DNA from: Muricea muricata
Lineage: Eukaryota; Cnidaria; Anthozoa; Malacalcyonacea; Plexauridae
Direction of reading: 5' to 3'
Assembly: GCA_963855995.1 (NCBI GenBank)
Contig: OY979717.1
Location: 2,601,179-2,665,178, forward strand
Length of the DNA stretch: 64,000 nucleotides
This document shows positions 1-15,190 of this stretch, in pieces; positions within the stretch are counted from its first letter, which is position 1; each line of letters begins with the position of its first letter. The notes beneath the pieces are model-generated. The model ran no database searches. It saw only the letters and a program-made list of their open reading frames with translations, and was not told the origin of the DNA. The position numbers and the translations under genes were made by a program.

Positions 1-1993
1 CAGTGCTTCTTATGTAACCCTGGTTACCTTTGCAATACCTTCTAAATTACACCAAGTCTAAACATCATTTTACATTAACTAATTTCTTCCATTACAGGCT
101 TAATTCTTATTTACAACTATTGAGCTATTACATTTTTGCTTGTTATTAACCCTTGTTGAGTAGAGAACTAGCATGAGTAGCACTAGCATCAGAAAGGTGG
201 ACTCTTTAATAAATCTTACAGCATAGTGGGAAATGATTTACTGCTCACATTTTGTTTTTGCGGCATGGAAAACAATTCTATATGCTTGTAGATACTTGTT
301 ATGACCTCCAAGCATGAGAGCCTGATCTTGACCTGGTAGATCAATCTGCACTTTGGGTATTATGTGCCATGGTGGCTAAATGTTTATGATCTCAGTGACA
401 TGTGGGTTTAAAATACACTAAACTTGTACATTATACAAAGATTTTCCTTTCAAACACAACCTGGAAACCTTCCTATAAACCATGTAGATCTCAATTTATG
501 TTAACGAGTTTCGAATTATTTAAAAAATATTATAGAAAATATAAATATAGAACTACGCACTAAGTATAAACATAATATTTCCCGTTTTATATGCGCCTTG
601 TTAGTTGTTTTCGAACTTTTCAAGCACGTTTCAGTCAACAAAAACTTAGTTTCCAACGCTGTTTTTATACCTGCAATGGTCATAATCAAGCAGTCCTCGT
701 AAGTCTTAATGGGAAGATATAGTTCTCCAATTCAATAGTGTTTTGTTTATGGTTACTTGAGGCGTAGGCGGTCAGCTAGGTAGTAAATTAAAAATGCAAC
801 AATGAGAAATTCGGTAATAATCAAACTGCATACATAAGCCGTTTCTTTTTTTATTCTCGTGCTTTCATTCTCAAAACGCTGTATGAAACGTACTAGAAAA
901 ATCAAAATATGATTACTGATTGAGTTCCAATACTAGGAGTACGCCTCATTTTTGCTTTGCCACTGGCACTGAGCACACATGCATAACAAAAATATAGTCC
1001 AATGGGTTGACGTTATTTAATACGTATTTTTCAAAAGTCTTAAGGTGCGCATTTTTTTCGATACTAAGACATTTTCAAGCTTAAGATATTTAACGCTATT
1101 ATTTAGCTTTCTAAAGAGCAGTGTCAGACAGGTCACGCATTTGGTCAGGCAGTCACAGGTGTCTTCTTTTCACGCACGTTTAAGAAGTTTGACATTTTAC
1201 AATGACAGATGGACTCGAAATAATGCTTTAAAAATGACAAACAACAGCCTGACCCGTAATTCCAGGGGGTCCCTCACTTGTCTTTTGTTGCCGTAGATAT
1301 CTTTCATTTATTCGTGTCTTGAGGGACGAGAATAAAACTTTGATATAATTGTGGTCTGTGAAGTTTATGCTAAAAAGTGAGTTACTGTAGATATAACAAC
1401 ACGGTATGCAGTTCGGCCGTATTGTGTCGCAAATGTAGCTGGTAGTCTGATGGGTTTTTTTACGTTGGCTGTATTATGGTAACCGGCAAAGTGTTGTGTC
1501 TCGCGAAACTAAGACGTGTATAGTACGTCTGTAGTGAGTGGCCCAGCTGCACTCCTGTAGATTTGTTTATTAGGACATGTATAATAGCACCAGCCGTCTA
1601 TATGTTGGGAAGATAACCTTGCGGTTATCCATTTCTCTTATCCGTACAAATTCTCAAGGTTTTTAAGACTTGTGTACTCAACAAAATGTCTAGGGCCGAT
1701 AATATGTTTATTTTAAACATTTTTATTATGTGTCAGACGAATGATTTAAAATATTCTCACGGTTTCCTGTCTTGATGCAAATACTTTGTAAGACTTTAAA
1801 CGCATGACGATGTGAGGATTTATATACTTTTGTACAGGCATGCATATTAATATGAAGTGTATTTGTCATTCCTGTCTGATTGATAACATGCAGCTTCGAA
1901 TTTCATAAACAAGGGTATAATATGTCGATAATTATGACTTTATCGCATTGTGCCACCGTCTGGCAAATACCTTGTCCTTGATTTGAGTATTAA

Positions 1994-2226
1994 GGGGCTG
2001 TTCATATGAGCCGGGCTAGCCCGGCTAACCGGGCTGATTTAAGTCACGAAAATCTTTACTTTTCAACAACATAACGTTTTATTTAGCTTGCTGGCAAGGT
2101 TTCATGTTGCTTAAGACGGCTATGCCTTTTAATCTTAGTTCTCCTGAGTATTTAAGCCACCATAGGACGCGAAATAATCGAGTCAGCCCGGTTAGCCGGG
2201 CTAGCCCGGCTCATATGAACAGCCCC
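1994..2226. mobile_element. PIF/Harbinger-like MITE with TAA target duplication
   Basis: A 233-bp element with ~44-bp inverted ends that begin GGGGCTGTTCATATGAGCC and continue through the self-palindromic GCCGGGCTAGCCCGGC. It is flanked by TAA at 1991-1993 and 2227-2229. A 3-bp TWA target duplication is the mark of the PIF/Harbinger superfamily. It has no coding capacity. A related element lies at 33185-33847. Confidence 0.8.
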
Positions 2227-2526
2227 TAAATCTTGAATAGCATTTGCGAAATGCTTTTTTGAGCAAAAATACCAATCAGCATTGATGTTATGATCCCCTG
2301 CGGCCCTGCCCTTCATGAGTTCAAAACTCGCAGACAATGTAATAAAATGTATTACGTCATAGATCTAATGAGCCAGATGTGTGTGTCAGTGCACGGCTGC
2401 ATGCATCTACCAGTATGATGAAAGTGGAAACTTTTTCCGTTGGCAAGTTCCCTGACTTGCTCCATGTACGAATCCGTTTGTCGACTCAACCGTTCGTAGA
2501 CGAAGCAAGCCTTTTATAATCATGGC

Positions 2527-2665
2527 AATAGCACATATGCAGGTTTTCCCTAAGCCTATTGTGCTTACCACCAAGCCTCGCATTGACGCAATACGTTCTC
2601 TGCACATCTAAGCGAGGCTTGGTGGTGAGACTGTAGCCTTAGGGAAAACCCGCATAAGTGCTATT
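2527..2665. repeat. Foldback element, ~55-bp arms
   Basis: The left arm (2527-2581) starts AATAGCACATATGCAGG and ends CCAAGCCTCGC. The right arm (2612-2665) is its imperfect reverse complement, with a ~30-bp loop between. The shape suits a short MITE. No clear target duplication was seen. Confidence 0.65.
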
Positions 2666-3540
2666 GAAGCTTTTAAATCAACTGGTTTGAGATAGTTGAC
2701 ATATAAGGCAGTGTATGTGGTTTATTCCAACCACCTTCGTCGCCTAGTCACTAATTGGTCAACTGTATCGAAACCGAATGAGATTAGTGCACACAATAGG
2801 AAGGTCATCAATTATACAGAAGATGACAATATACAGACATAAATGTCTCCAATATACTTAGAAACACTTGTATATCACCACGATTGTGTAGATATACAAT
2901 CAATCTTGTGTAGTTTGTTATCTTTGTTAAAAAGGTCACAACAATCAGTTGAGGGTGTAAGTTAATTATGATTTTGATGTCAGGGGAGTGGCCACGGGAA
3001 GGAAGAAGCTTGTAATTCGTCCAAAACCAGATAGAAAGGATTTGTTTCTCACAAATTAATCATCATCGCTATCTCCTAGAAAGATCATTCAAAGATCATT
3101 CAAAGATTATTGTTTAGGGATGGATACGCCTCTGCTCGATGTTGACTAGGGTAAAGGGTAAATTTCTAGGTGCGAGAATAGGTGTGAAAAATTAATCAAA
3201 TATATAGGTCTTCCGACAGAAGAAAAAAGCGAACCAATTTTTCTTTTAATCACTGAGCAGACTGATTAGCGTCCATGCAAATTTGTCCGATTAGCGACCA
3301 TGCAAAAAAAGTCGTTTTGAGCATGCATGCATCAGCCAATCATTTTTCATCCCGTAATTATAGCAGAGAACAAATAACATGATGTCATAACAGACGGAAA
3401 GATGAATTAAGCAGGACTTTCAGATTTTAAATATTAGACTCGAAAGAGAAGTGACATTCGACTGTTCCTGTGTATAAATATGTAATAAAAATAATAGACA
3501 AAGTTTCTTTTTCTCGGACAAATGTGTGGCATGTGCATAA

Positions 3541-6712
<3,172 letters not shown>

Positions 6713-9114
6713 TCATAATTGTACGTTCTTTGCACAAAGTAAGTAGCTATGAAGTTTTGCTTGTACTTAAAATTAAAATATATCTCGCTATACGTACGTT
6801 ACAACAGCCTAGCTATGAAAAATATTCATTTGTACAATCCATAATTGTAAATAGATGCCCATATAGATTATGCGGTAAGTACGATTTTTGGCGTCACCAG
6901 TTCGATCAACTGATCAATAGAATTGCTGTTTGTTCTCTGGTGATGCGCCGAGACTTTCTGTATACTAGTGGTACAACAATCGATCCACCCAAAAAGCTTT
7001 TATACACATGTTTCTGTCACTTGCAAACTGAAATGCGTAATGTACAATATAATTATTTAATTTAATTGCGCATCGACATAACATGTCTAATATTCTGGGC
7101 TGTCAATGCAATCGGCAACATCGCTCTCGCACAATCCCATATTTTTAGGGGTTACGTAATAGCATTCATCGCTGTTCAAAGACGACAGCTTTTCAGTAGT
7201 TTGAAATGTTTTGAATATGACTATAAGTCATTGTAGATCGGTTTTCAGGCGTGAGCTGCACTTTACTTTTCAAAACGGACAATTATTGACATTCACGTTG
7301 AGGAATTTTTCTCTCCAATTACAAGGCCGGCATACCGATAATATCCGTGTAAATTTCCCGGTGTGTCAATACCGAAAATTTCTCATACCGAACATCCCTG
7401 ACCTAGTGTCGCCAAGGTCACCATGTTTTTTGTTATCAATATTGGGCCTGGATCGGGTGTGGCAATGCTGAAGAATATTGCCGACAATTGTGAACAATCT
7501 GGGCAACAAATCCAAACAACCTGTTCTCATCATATTGGAACAACTTGTCCTTTGTAATTGTATCAACAAACGCCCAAATAATTTTAAGCCCTAATCATGA
7601 CGTTTTTTATCGTTTTAGAATTCTCGTCAATTGTGGTTGTCGCAAAGGCTATATATACAAGGAGCGAATCACCAAAAATCCTGCATCAAATACAAGCAGT
7701 TGCGTTAAATTATCAACATGCACTTTATTAATTAGTAACAAGTGGTACAACTTTAACTTGTGTTCTAGAAAAAAGAATGGTACAAATAAATTATGATATA
7801 TATATACGTTCAGGCTGACGTGCTGTGAGGAATCTCTCGGGTATTGTAGCACTTGCTTGGAAGATTTCGGTCAATAGACTTACTGTTCATTGTTGTTCAC
7901 CCTGTGGCCTCGTTTTTATATGTTTGCTCTATTTTGTCAAGCATTTTTAAATGTTATATTACGGGGGCAGGGGAAATCGTTTTTCCCTCCGTTTGAGCTC
8001 TATTACATTCTCTGCCCTATTGGGAACGATCGGGAAATAGCCAGGTAAAAACAAAGCCATTCGGTGAAATTCAAGAAGGTGAAGTTCTAAAGAATGAAGC
8101 CTTCTCATTGGTCAAATACAAAGGCAAAAGCCAATAAAAACACTCCTCCAAGCAGGTGCTACACCATCACAGTAATGGAATTTCAATCAATGCTTTTTCA
8201 TAAGGCAACGTTTTGTGCATGGTCAACATTACACATATTGCGGCGCTGTGCCATATTGTGCAAGCAAGCAAGGTTAATACGGTCAATACCAATTATGTAT
8301 ACTTAACTCGATTCGTCAATTGGGTTTCCATTTGGAGTAAAACGTATCACGTGACTGAAACCCACCCATAGGGATTAGACAGTAGGGCCACTCAAATAAA
8401 TTTTGTGTGTACGCGCATGTTTCATTCGCTTGTTATTATCATTATCTTTGCAGCCATTGGCCTGCCCAACTGGAACGCTGATCAGGCAAAAATAGGGTGC
8501 ACCGTTGCACTGCTGCTGAGTGACCCTTAGTTTCAATTCGCTATACTGTGACATTGTACGCCCAGTCCTTTTATATGAAACCATGATCTTACACAGCCAC
8601 TGTGGTGATTAAATTGCTTGGCTTTGTACCCTCTTTGCAACATGCAGTAGAAAATTGAAACAAAAGCTGAACCAAGCAACTGATACAAATATGTGTAAAT
8701 AAATCTGATATGATAAACATGATTTGAGTTTATGCAGTTTTGTGGGAAAAAATGTTTATTCCTCTTATTTGCATGATTATTCCTTGAGATAACTCAACAA
8801 CAATTTATCATGGAGTAAAGATCGAACAATTGTATAATTTTACAATACAATGTAACAACGAGATTAAAAATCTTAAATTATATTGAAGATTTATTTTAGG
8901 AGTTACAGTACCATTGTTTTGTGTAAAATACCCAGCAGTATTCGCAATTTCATAATTGCACGAATAAATACTATAACATGGTCCATTTCAGACATCGGCC
9001 ATCCACTGTGGAATGTGTTCCAAGTGAAAGAACCAAATTCTGTAATTGTGTTGTCTTGATTGTGCAGAGTGTTCACAAAGAATATTCGACGTCTGATTAA
9101 GACCGAGGTCATAA
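6713..9114. other. 3' UTR and intergenic sequence after the TESK-like gene
   Basis: No further coding exon is evident. An AATAAA at 7785-7790 could end a long kinase 3' UTR, but this is only a motif match. The short open frames here carry no family signal. Confidence 0.4.
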
Positions 9115-9905
9115 CAGGGTGTCCCAAAAAAAGCCCCTTGCCAAAGTTTGCGGTTTATTTTTTGAAACACAGTCTATAAATTGTTCCTATCTGGCAAATG
9201 TCTATTACGATATTTGTTCTCCTGCAAATTTTAGGATGAAAATATTGAAACGTGTGATTTCTGTGGCAATCCAAAGAAGCAAAACCAAAATTCTGAATTG
9301 TCCAAGTTTTGCATAATACTGTGTATTAACTTTAATTTTCGTCATAAAAATGTTTTACTTAACACAGTTACGTCTCCATCATGAATGCCTACCGCAATAT
9401 CCACACCTTGCCCACCAAATATTTTTTGTTGGGATAGATCAGAGGCCGAGCTTACCAAACACCATTCCACCAGCGAACGCTGACGAGCTAAACAGTAGCT
9501 AACTTGTGTAATCACTGGTGAGTTTGTGGCACTGGGAAGAACAAGGATAGTGAGGCGAACTATGTGAGGCATGACTCAGTCATGAGAAACAGAGCATGAT
9601 TAGAATGTCAAAGAACACCCTAAAGGAAGAAAATCAGTGTTGCAACGATATTCAAACTTGTTCTAGTTCTGTTATTGTTATTTTAAAAATAAAATGTTGC
9701 TATGCAAAACTTGGACATCTCACAATTTTAGTTCTTCTCCTTGGATTGCTACGAAAATAACACAGTTCAACATTTTAATGTGAAAATTCGCACTAGGGAA
9801 GATATGAAGTTAGTCTTTCCCCAGAGTTTAACAATTTATAATGTGAGCTTTTGCTTAAATAAGTATATGCTAAAGTTTAATGGGGGCATTTTTTGCGACA
9901 CCCTG
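9115..9905. mobile_element. Non-autonomous mariner-type element
   Basis: The left end reads CAGGGTGTCCCAAAAAAAGC. The right end is its near reverse complement, closing GCGACACCCTG. CAGGGTGTCCCAAAA ends are typical of Tc1/mariner superfamily elements. TA follows the right end; the left flank reads AA, so one copy of the TA duplication would have mutated. No transposase frame remains in the ~790 bp. Confidence 0.65.
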
Positions 9906-10858
9906 TATAATTCACTAATTCCGTAACAGTATATTAAATTAGAAAATAAATGTTGTAAAATAGAAATTGTATTTATGAATAGATAATTGCCATGATAGAC
10001 TAAATTGTCATCTAGCAATACGAACAAAATCCTTCATCACAGCTGAAAAGAGCATCTTAAAATTGCTAAAGTTTGGTGGCGACATTTTGTAGGTGCCAAC
10101 AAGTATTTTCATGTAGTAATAACTATTTCCGTATTTTACAACATTTCGCCACCATACTTTGCAATATTTTACAAATTTCAAGCTTTACTCCGCTGTTGTG
10201 ATATATCTTATATCAAAGTTTAGCCTAGCATGGGAAATGTCTATTGCTACTGCGCGGCAGTAAGAATGTATATTACGAAAACTGATAAATTGCGACAAAA
10301 ATAAAAAAGCCAAAAATTGTGCAAAATTGATTTTATGTTTCCACATCATTAATTGACCGGTGGTAAAACAAGGAAACAAACTGAATATAATCGGGTTTGT
10401 ATAACCTTGATCGCCCAAATTTCAGGCAGGTGGCTCTTTACCCACTGGTTTGTCTATGCGGGGATTACAGTGTAAATGAGATCTACCGACAACAGTGAGT
10501 GAGAACAATGGGTGACGATTTTAATGTAATAACGTCGATGATGATTATTTACTGCGCAGTACAATTTAAACCTGTCTGTAATTTGGTTGTGATTGTCGTA
10601 GCAAAGTCGTCTTCGACCATGCGATATAGTTTTGTGAGTCGAATTTAAATCGGTCATTATTGCATGGTTGTAGATCTCATGTACAACACAGAACTGACAG
10701 AAGGTCGCCCTTGTACACAGCTATTTCAAAAAAAGGTTGTCTTTTGGAAAGACAAAACGTCAAACATAAAACTATGAGCGTGCAATGCATGTTGGGAACG
10801 CAGGGCCCTTTTTGCATAAATTAACTATTGCAAGACAAGGAGTGAAGGAAATATCAGT

Positions 10859-12198
10859 ATGCCGCGTGCGTATAGCCAAGACCTACGATGGAGAGCAATT
10901 TGGTTGACTGAAATCTTGGGCTTTGAAATCGACGAAGTAAGCCTTTTATTGCAAATATCAACGAAAACAATTTCTCGGTATGTTCGAAAGTTTCGCATGC
11001 TAGGTCATGTAGACACGGCTGTAATCGGCAGGCCATATGGATACTTGCATAGCGATGCACCCGCGCGAGGAGCTCGTTATCCTGGAGGTTTTGCTACAAC
11101 ACCCAGAGAAAACACTCTCCGAAGTACTGCACGAGGTGTATGAAGAAACAGGCTCAGAATATGCGTGTTCAACGCTTTTTTACTATTTGAAACGCAACAG
11201 CATTACGCGAAAGAAGGTTGGTATTTTACAGCAACGTTCATGTTCCATTCATATGTTGAATTATTATTAAGATATCGTGTATAGATGTACTAGATGTGAA
11301 TTAATGGGAATCTAACATATTTAGCTTGGTAAAATTGCTCGTCAAAGATGTGATGATGCAAGGGTTGAATTTAGAGCGGCAACGGGATTTTTCTCACAAG
11401 ATATGTTCGTTTTTTTGGACGAGAGAGGATATGTAAGTTATTGGCATGCGTATGCATGAAACGATTGAAATACTCAGTGTTACCGTAATTGCTGTTGTAA
11501 GTAATTTTACCTTTCTAAACGTGTGCTACATTTAAGTTAGTGATGTAAGAGTCGATCGAGCAACAAATGACATTCGTTCACTCATTTCATATGTTTTGCA
11601 GGATAAGAGAATTTTAAGATCGCATGGGTACAGCTTGAAAGGACAACGAGCGAAAGTCAAAAGACGTTATTCTCCTTGGGGACCACGTATAACCGCGATT
11701 CCCGTAATAAGTTATAACGAAGGCTTGTTAGATGTCGGATTGTATGAAGGGCATGTCAACGGTGAAACTTTCCTTGATTTTGTTAATGATGTACTGACCC
11801 CATGTTTGCTTCCTTTTAATGGCTATAATCCACGTTCAATTGTTATTCTCGGTAAAGTATCTTTCCAGCAGACTTTTCAACAATTACCTACTGTCCCACA
11901 CAGACTCTACTTGATATTTAATTTTCCTACGATTCTTGCAGATAATGCAGCTATTCACCACACTCGAGAAGTTGTTGATGCGATAAATGCTACAGGAGCT
12001 CTGCTTATATTTTTGCCACCCTATTCACCCGACTTGATGCCTTGCGAGAAGCTGTTTTCACAGTCAAAAAACTATATACGACAGAACGACATTGCTTGGC
12101 AAGATTCACCGGATCCAGAATTGATGGTCCTCGATTCATTTCTTCAAGTGACAGATGAAAACATTCGAAACTATATTCGACACGCCGAATACGCATAA
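10859..12198 (+). CDS. DD34E transposase (Tc1/mariner/IS630-like), left copy, frameshifted
   Basis: Cut-and-paste transposase. Exons: 10859-11216, 11325-11432, 11602-11851, 11942-12198, all with GT/AG borders. The N-terminus (YSQDLRWRAIWLTEILG, then a helix-turn-helix ending in ISRYVRKFR and GRPYG) is the DNA-binding part. A +1 frame change near 11041-11050 separates it from MHPREELVILEVLLQHPEKT. Catalytic residues are visible: first Asp in FVFLDERGY (exon 2), second Asp in DNAAIHH (codon split by the last intron), Glu in LMPCEKLF, with 34 residues between second Asp and Glu. FLPPYSPDLMP is the usual pre-Glu motif. The stop lies 65 bp from the end of the convergent accessory gene. Without frameshifting only a headless or tailless protein could be made. 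Confidence 0.85.
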
Positions 12199-12263
12199 CA
12201 ATGTTAACAATAATGAATAACAAATAATAATTTATTTTAACATTTATGTACAATACAGTTATT

Positions 12264-13390
12264 TTACAGATTTGACATTTCTGTCAACAGATTTTTCTTC
12301 TGTTCTTCAAACTGTTCTGTTGTAAGAACCCCACATTCTTCTAAACCTTTCAGGTCTTTCAGTTGTTGAATAATTCCAGAACGCAATTTTAACTTAAAAA
12401 AATATAAAATTAACGGTTTTTATACCTTTGAAAATAGGATACAATTATGCAAATTTAACTTGCTTTAAACATTACTCATATCCCCATAAATATCATGCGC
12501 GAGACTACCATGCATGCCCAGTAATTATAGACACGTTCACTTGCCCGTACCTTTCTTTGCATGTCATCATCTTTCCCATGCTGAATCGTTTGTGGAGCTG
12601 TTTCCACCGTTTCACTGCACGTTGTTGCTGCAGCCGTTTGTCGCTGTGTGCTTTTTGATTTGTTGCCCGTAAAAAACGGGATTTTCGGTGGCATGTCTTC
12701 ACTAGTGTGGGTCCCGTTGGCCTTACAAAATTATAGAACAAACGTATAGAATTAGTTGTGGTGAAAATGATATAGGTTATCAGGAAAATGTATGTGACGG
12801 TAATATTGCAATAAATACGTTACCAGCATTTTTGCCCAGACTCTCAGTTTAAATTCTGGAGTATCTTCTGCGTGCTTTTCTTTTAAATTTTGTAGTCTTA
12901 TTTGAAACTCTGATCGGGGTTGAGTAGGTGTATCTATAATATTGTGTTTTATTAAAACAATGTAAACTAAGTTGAAACATTAATGTTCATTAAAATAGAC
13001 CGGAAATAATTGAATACGTGTACCTTCATCGTTTGAATCGAGCTCAACGTCAGGTCGTTTTCGTTTGCGACCTCTGGACGACGTGGGATTGTTTTGGATC
13101 ATTTCTGCCCATAAAATGATGCAACCATCTTTCGCAGTCGTGTATGCATCGTCGAGGTTAGAGCTGTTGCTTATTGTAAATCGTTGATTTCTGCCGGTGA
13201 TGTAGCCAATACGAAATGAGTTTTTGTCAACGGGCGAGGAAAGCTCCTCGCGAAAATGTTCCAGCAGAAATTTCCTCAGATCATGCACGCTGTCAAATAT
13301 CGGAACATTTTGGTGCCTGTATGTGTCAAACCTTGATTTATTACCCGGTTGAACAACCTTAAATATCACGTTCACAGTATCTCCTTCCAT
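12264..13390 (-). CDS. PB1-like / SHOCT accessory protein of the transposon, left copy (intact)
   Basis: Four exons on the minus strand: 13024-13390, 12824-12933, 12551-12721 and 12264-12392. They join in phase to 258 residues. Residues ~5-95 (VNVIFKVVQPGNKSRF, then SVHDLRKFLLEHF and FTISNSSNLDDAY) have the look of a PB1/ubiquitin-like fold; that is inference from pattern. A basic SRGRKRKRP at ~105 could be a nuclear signal. The middle is Thr/Gln-rich. The C-terminus (QQLKDLKGLEECGVLTTEQF and the following EEQKKNLL) fits the SHOCT domain, a short C-terminal oligomerisation or targeting helix pair known mainly in bacteria. Its job is unknown; binding the transposase or the element ends is a guess. 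It is absent from ordinary one-gene Tc1/mariner elements. Confidence 0.8.
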
Positions 13391-13596
13391 TTTAGCATTA
13401 ACTTGTTTCCTTTGTACAAATATGACAATTATTGTTTCCCAAGTGCGTTCGATTTGGACTTTCGTGCAATTGCAAGTGAGTGCGATTGTCGTGTATTCAC
13501 ATGGGAATTCCTGGGAAGCATTAGAACTGATTTCAATTTAATACCAAACGAGTAATTTACTGGCAAATGTTGGTGTCCCAGTGGGAATTCTTCGAA

Positions 13597-13758
13597 GAAG
13601 CTATTGTAGAACAGAAGGAAATTCAAAAGAACACTCTCTCTGCTCTGTCTTCGTGAACCTCCGAGGAAATCTAACCTTTGTTAATATGTTGCTCAAGCTT
13701 ATGTGAGTACTAGTTAGGACCAGACTGTCAAGTAGCGCTGCAGTATTGGGCGGTAATT
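13597..13758. other. Unpaired loop of the inverted dimer
   Basis: This 162-bp stretch has no counterpart in either arm. It contains no copy of the outer terminal sequence beyond a 7-base chance match (AGCTATT at 13599-13605), so it is not simply two abutting right ends. It may be residual element sequence or host DNA trapped during dimer formation. Confidence 0.6.
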
Positions 13759-13999
13759 TTCGAAGAATTCCCACTGGGACACCAACTGTACTGTATTCTA
13801 AACTAAAATGCACGAGATCGAATTTGCCAGTAAATTACTCGTTTGGTATTAAATTGAAATCAGTTCTAGTGCTTCCCAGGAATTCCCATGTGAATACACA
13901 ACAATCGCACTCACTTGCAATTGCACGAAAGTCCAAATCGAACGCACTTGGGAAACAATAATTGTCATATTTGTACAAAGGAAACAAGTTAATGCTAAA

Positions 14000-15125
14000 A
14001 TGGAAGGAGATACTGTGAACGTGATATTTAAGGTTGTTCAACCGGGTAATAAATCAAGGTTTGACACATACAGGCACCAAAATGTTCCGATATTTGACAG
14101 CGTGAATGATCTGAGGAAATTTCTGCTGGAACATTTTCGCGAGGAGCTTTCCTCGCCCGTTGACGAAAACTCATTTCGTATTGGCTACATCACCGGCAGA
14201 AATCAACGATTTACAATAAGCAACAGCTCTAACCTCGACGATGCATACACGACTGCGAAAGATGGTTGCATCATTTTATGGGCAGAAATGATCCAAAACA
14301 ATCCCACGTCGTCTAGAGGTCGCAAACGAAAACGACCTGACGTTGAGCTCGATTCAAACGATGAAGGTACACGTATTCAATAGTTTTTCCGGTCTATTTT
14401 AATGAACATTAATGTTTCAACTTAGTTTACATTCTTTTAATAAAACACAATATTATAGATACACCTACTCAACCCCGATCAGAGTTTCGAATAAGACTAC
14501 AAAATTTAAAAGAAAAGCACGCAGAAGATACTCCAGAATTTAAACTGTGAGTCTGGGCAAAAATGCTGGTAACGTATTGCAATATTACCGTCACATACAT
14601 TTTCCTGATAACCTATATCATTTTCACCACAACTAATTCTATACGTTTGTTCTATAATTTTTTAAGGCCAACGGGAGCCACTCTAGTGAAGACATGCCAC
14701 CGAAAATTCCCGTTTTTTACGGGCAACAAATCAAAAAGCACACAGCGACAAACGGCTGCAGCAACAACGTGCAGTGAAACGGTGGAAACAGCTCCACAAA
14801 CGATTCAGCATGGGAAAGATGATGACATGCAAAGAAAGGTACGGGCAAGTGAACGTGTCTATAATTACTGGGCATGCATGGTAGTCTCGCGCATGATATT
14901 TATGGAGATATGAGTAATGTTTAAAGCAAGTTAAATTTGCATAATTGTATCCTATTTTCAAAGGTATAAAAACCGTTAATTTTATATTTTTTTAAGTTAA
15001 AATTGCGTTCTGGAATTATTCAACAACTGAAAGACCTGAAAGGTTTAGAAGAATGTGGGGTTCTTACAACAGAACAGTTTGAAGAACAGAAGAAAAATCT
15101 GTTGACAGAAATGTCAAATCTGTAA
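14000..15125 (+). pseudogene. PB1-like / SHOCT accessory gene, right copy (broken)
   Basis: This mirrors the gene at 12264-13390. Exons by homology: 14000-14366, 14459-14568, 14667-14838 and ~14997-15125. Two lesions are visible. The second exon has an in-frame TGA at 14548-14550 where the left copy has an Arg codon (AGA). The third exon is 172 nt instead of 171 because of an extra T after the PPKI codons (near 14706). The first exon is still open, with substitutions such as VND for VHD and DEN for DKN. The product would end after ~155 residues, with the PB1-like part but without the SHOCT domain. Confidence 0.8.
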
Positions 15126-15190
15126 AATAACTGTATTGTACATAAATGTTAAAATAAATTATTATTTGTTATTCATTATTGTTAACATTG

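Noticed and set aside
2930..3050. Possible upstream kinase exon (HRD/DFG region)
   Set aside because: No HRD or DFG-like translation with splice borders could be found here or elsewhere in 1-3596.
3078..3115. Tandem copies of AAAGATCATTC suggesting a repeat array
   Set aside because: Only two to three copies of ~12 bp. Too short to call a feature.
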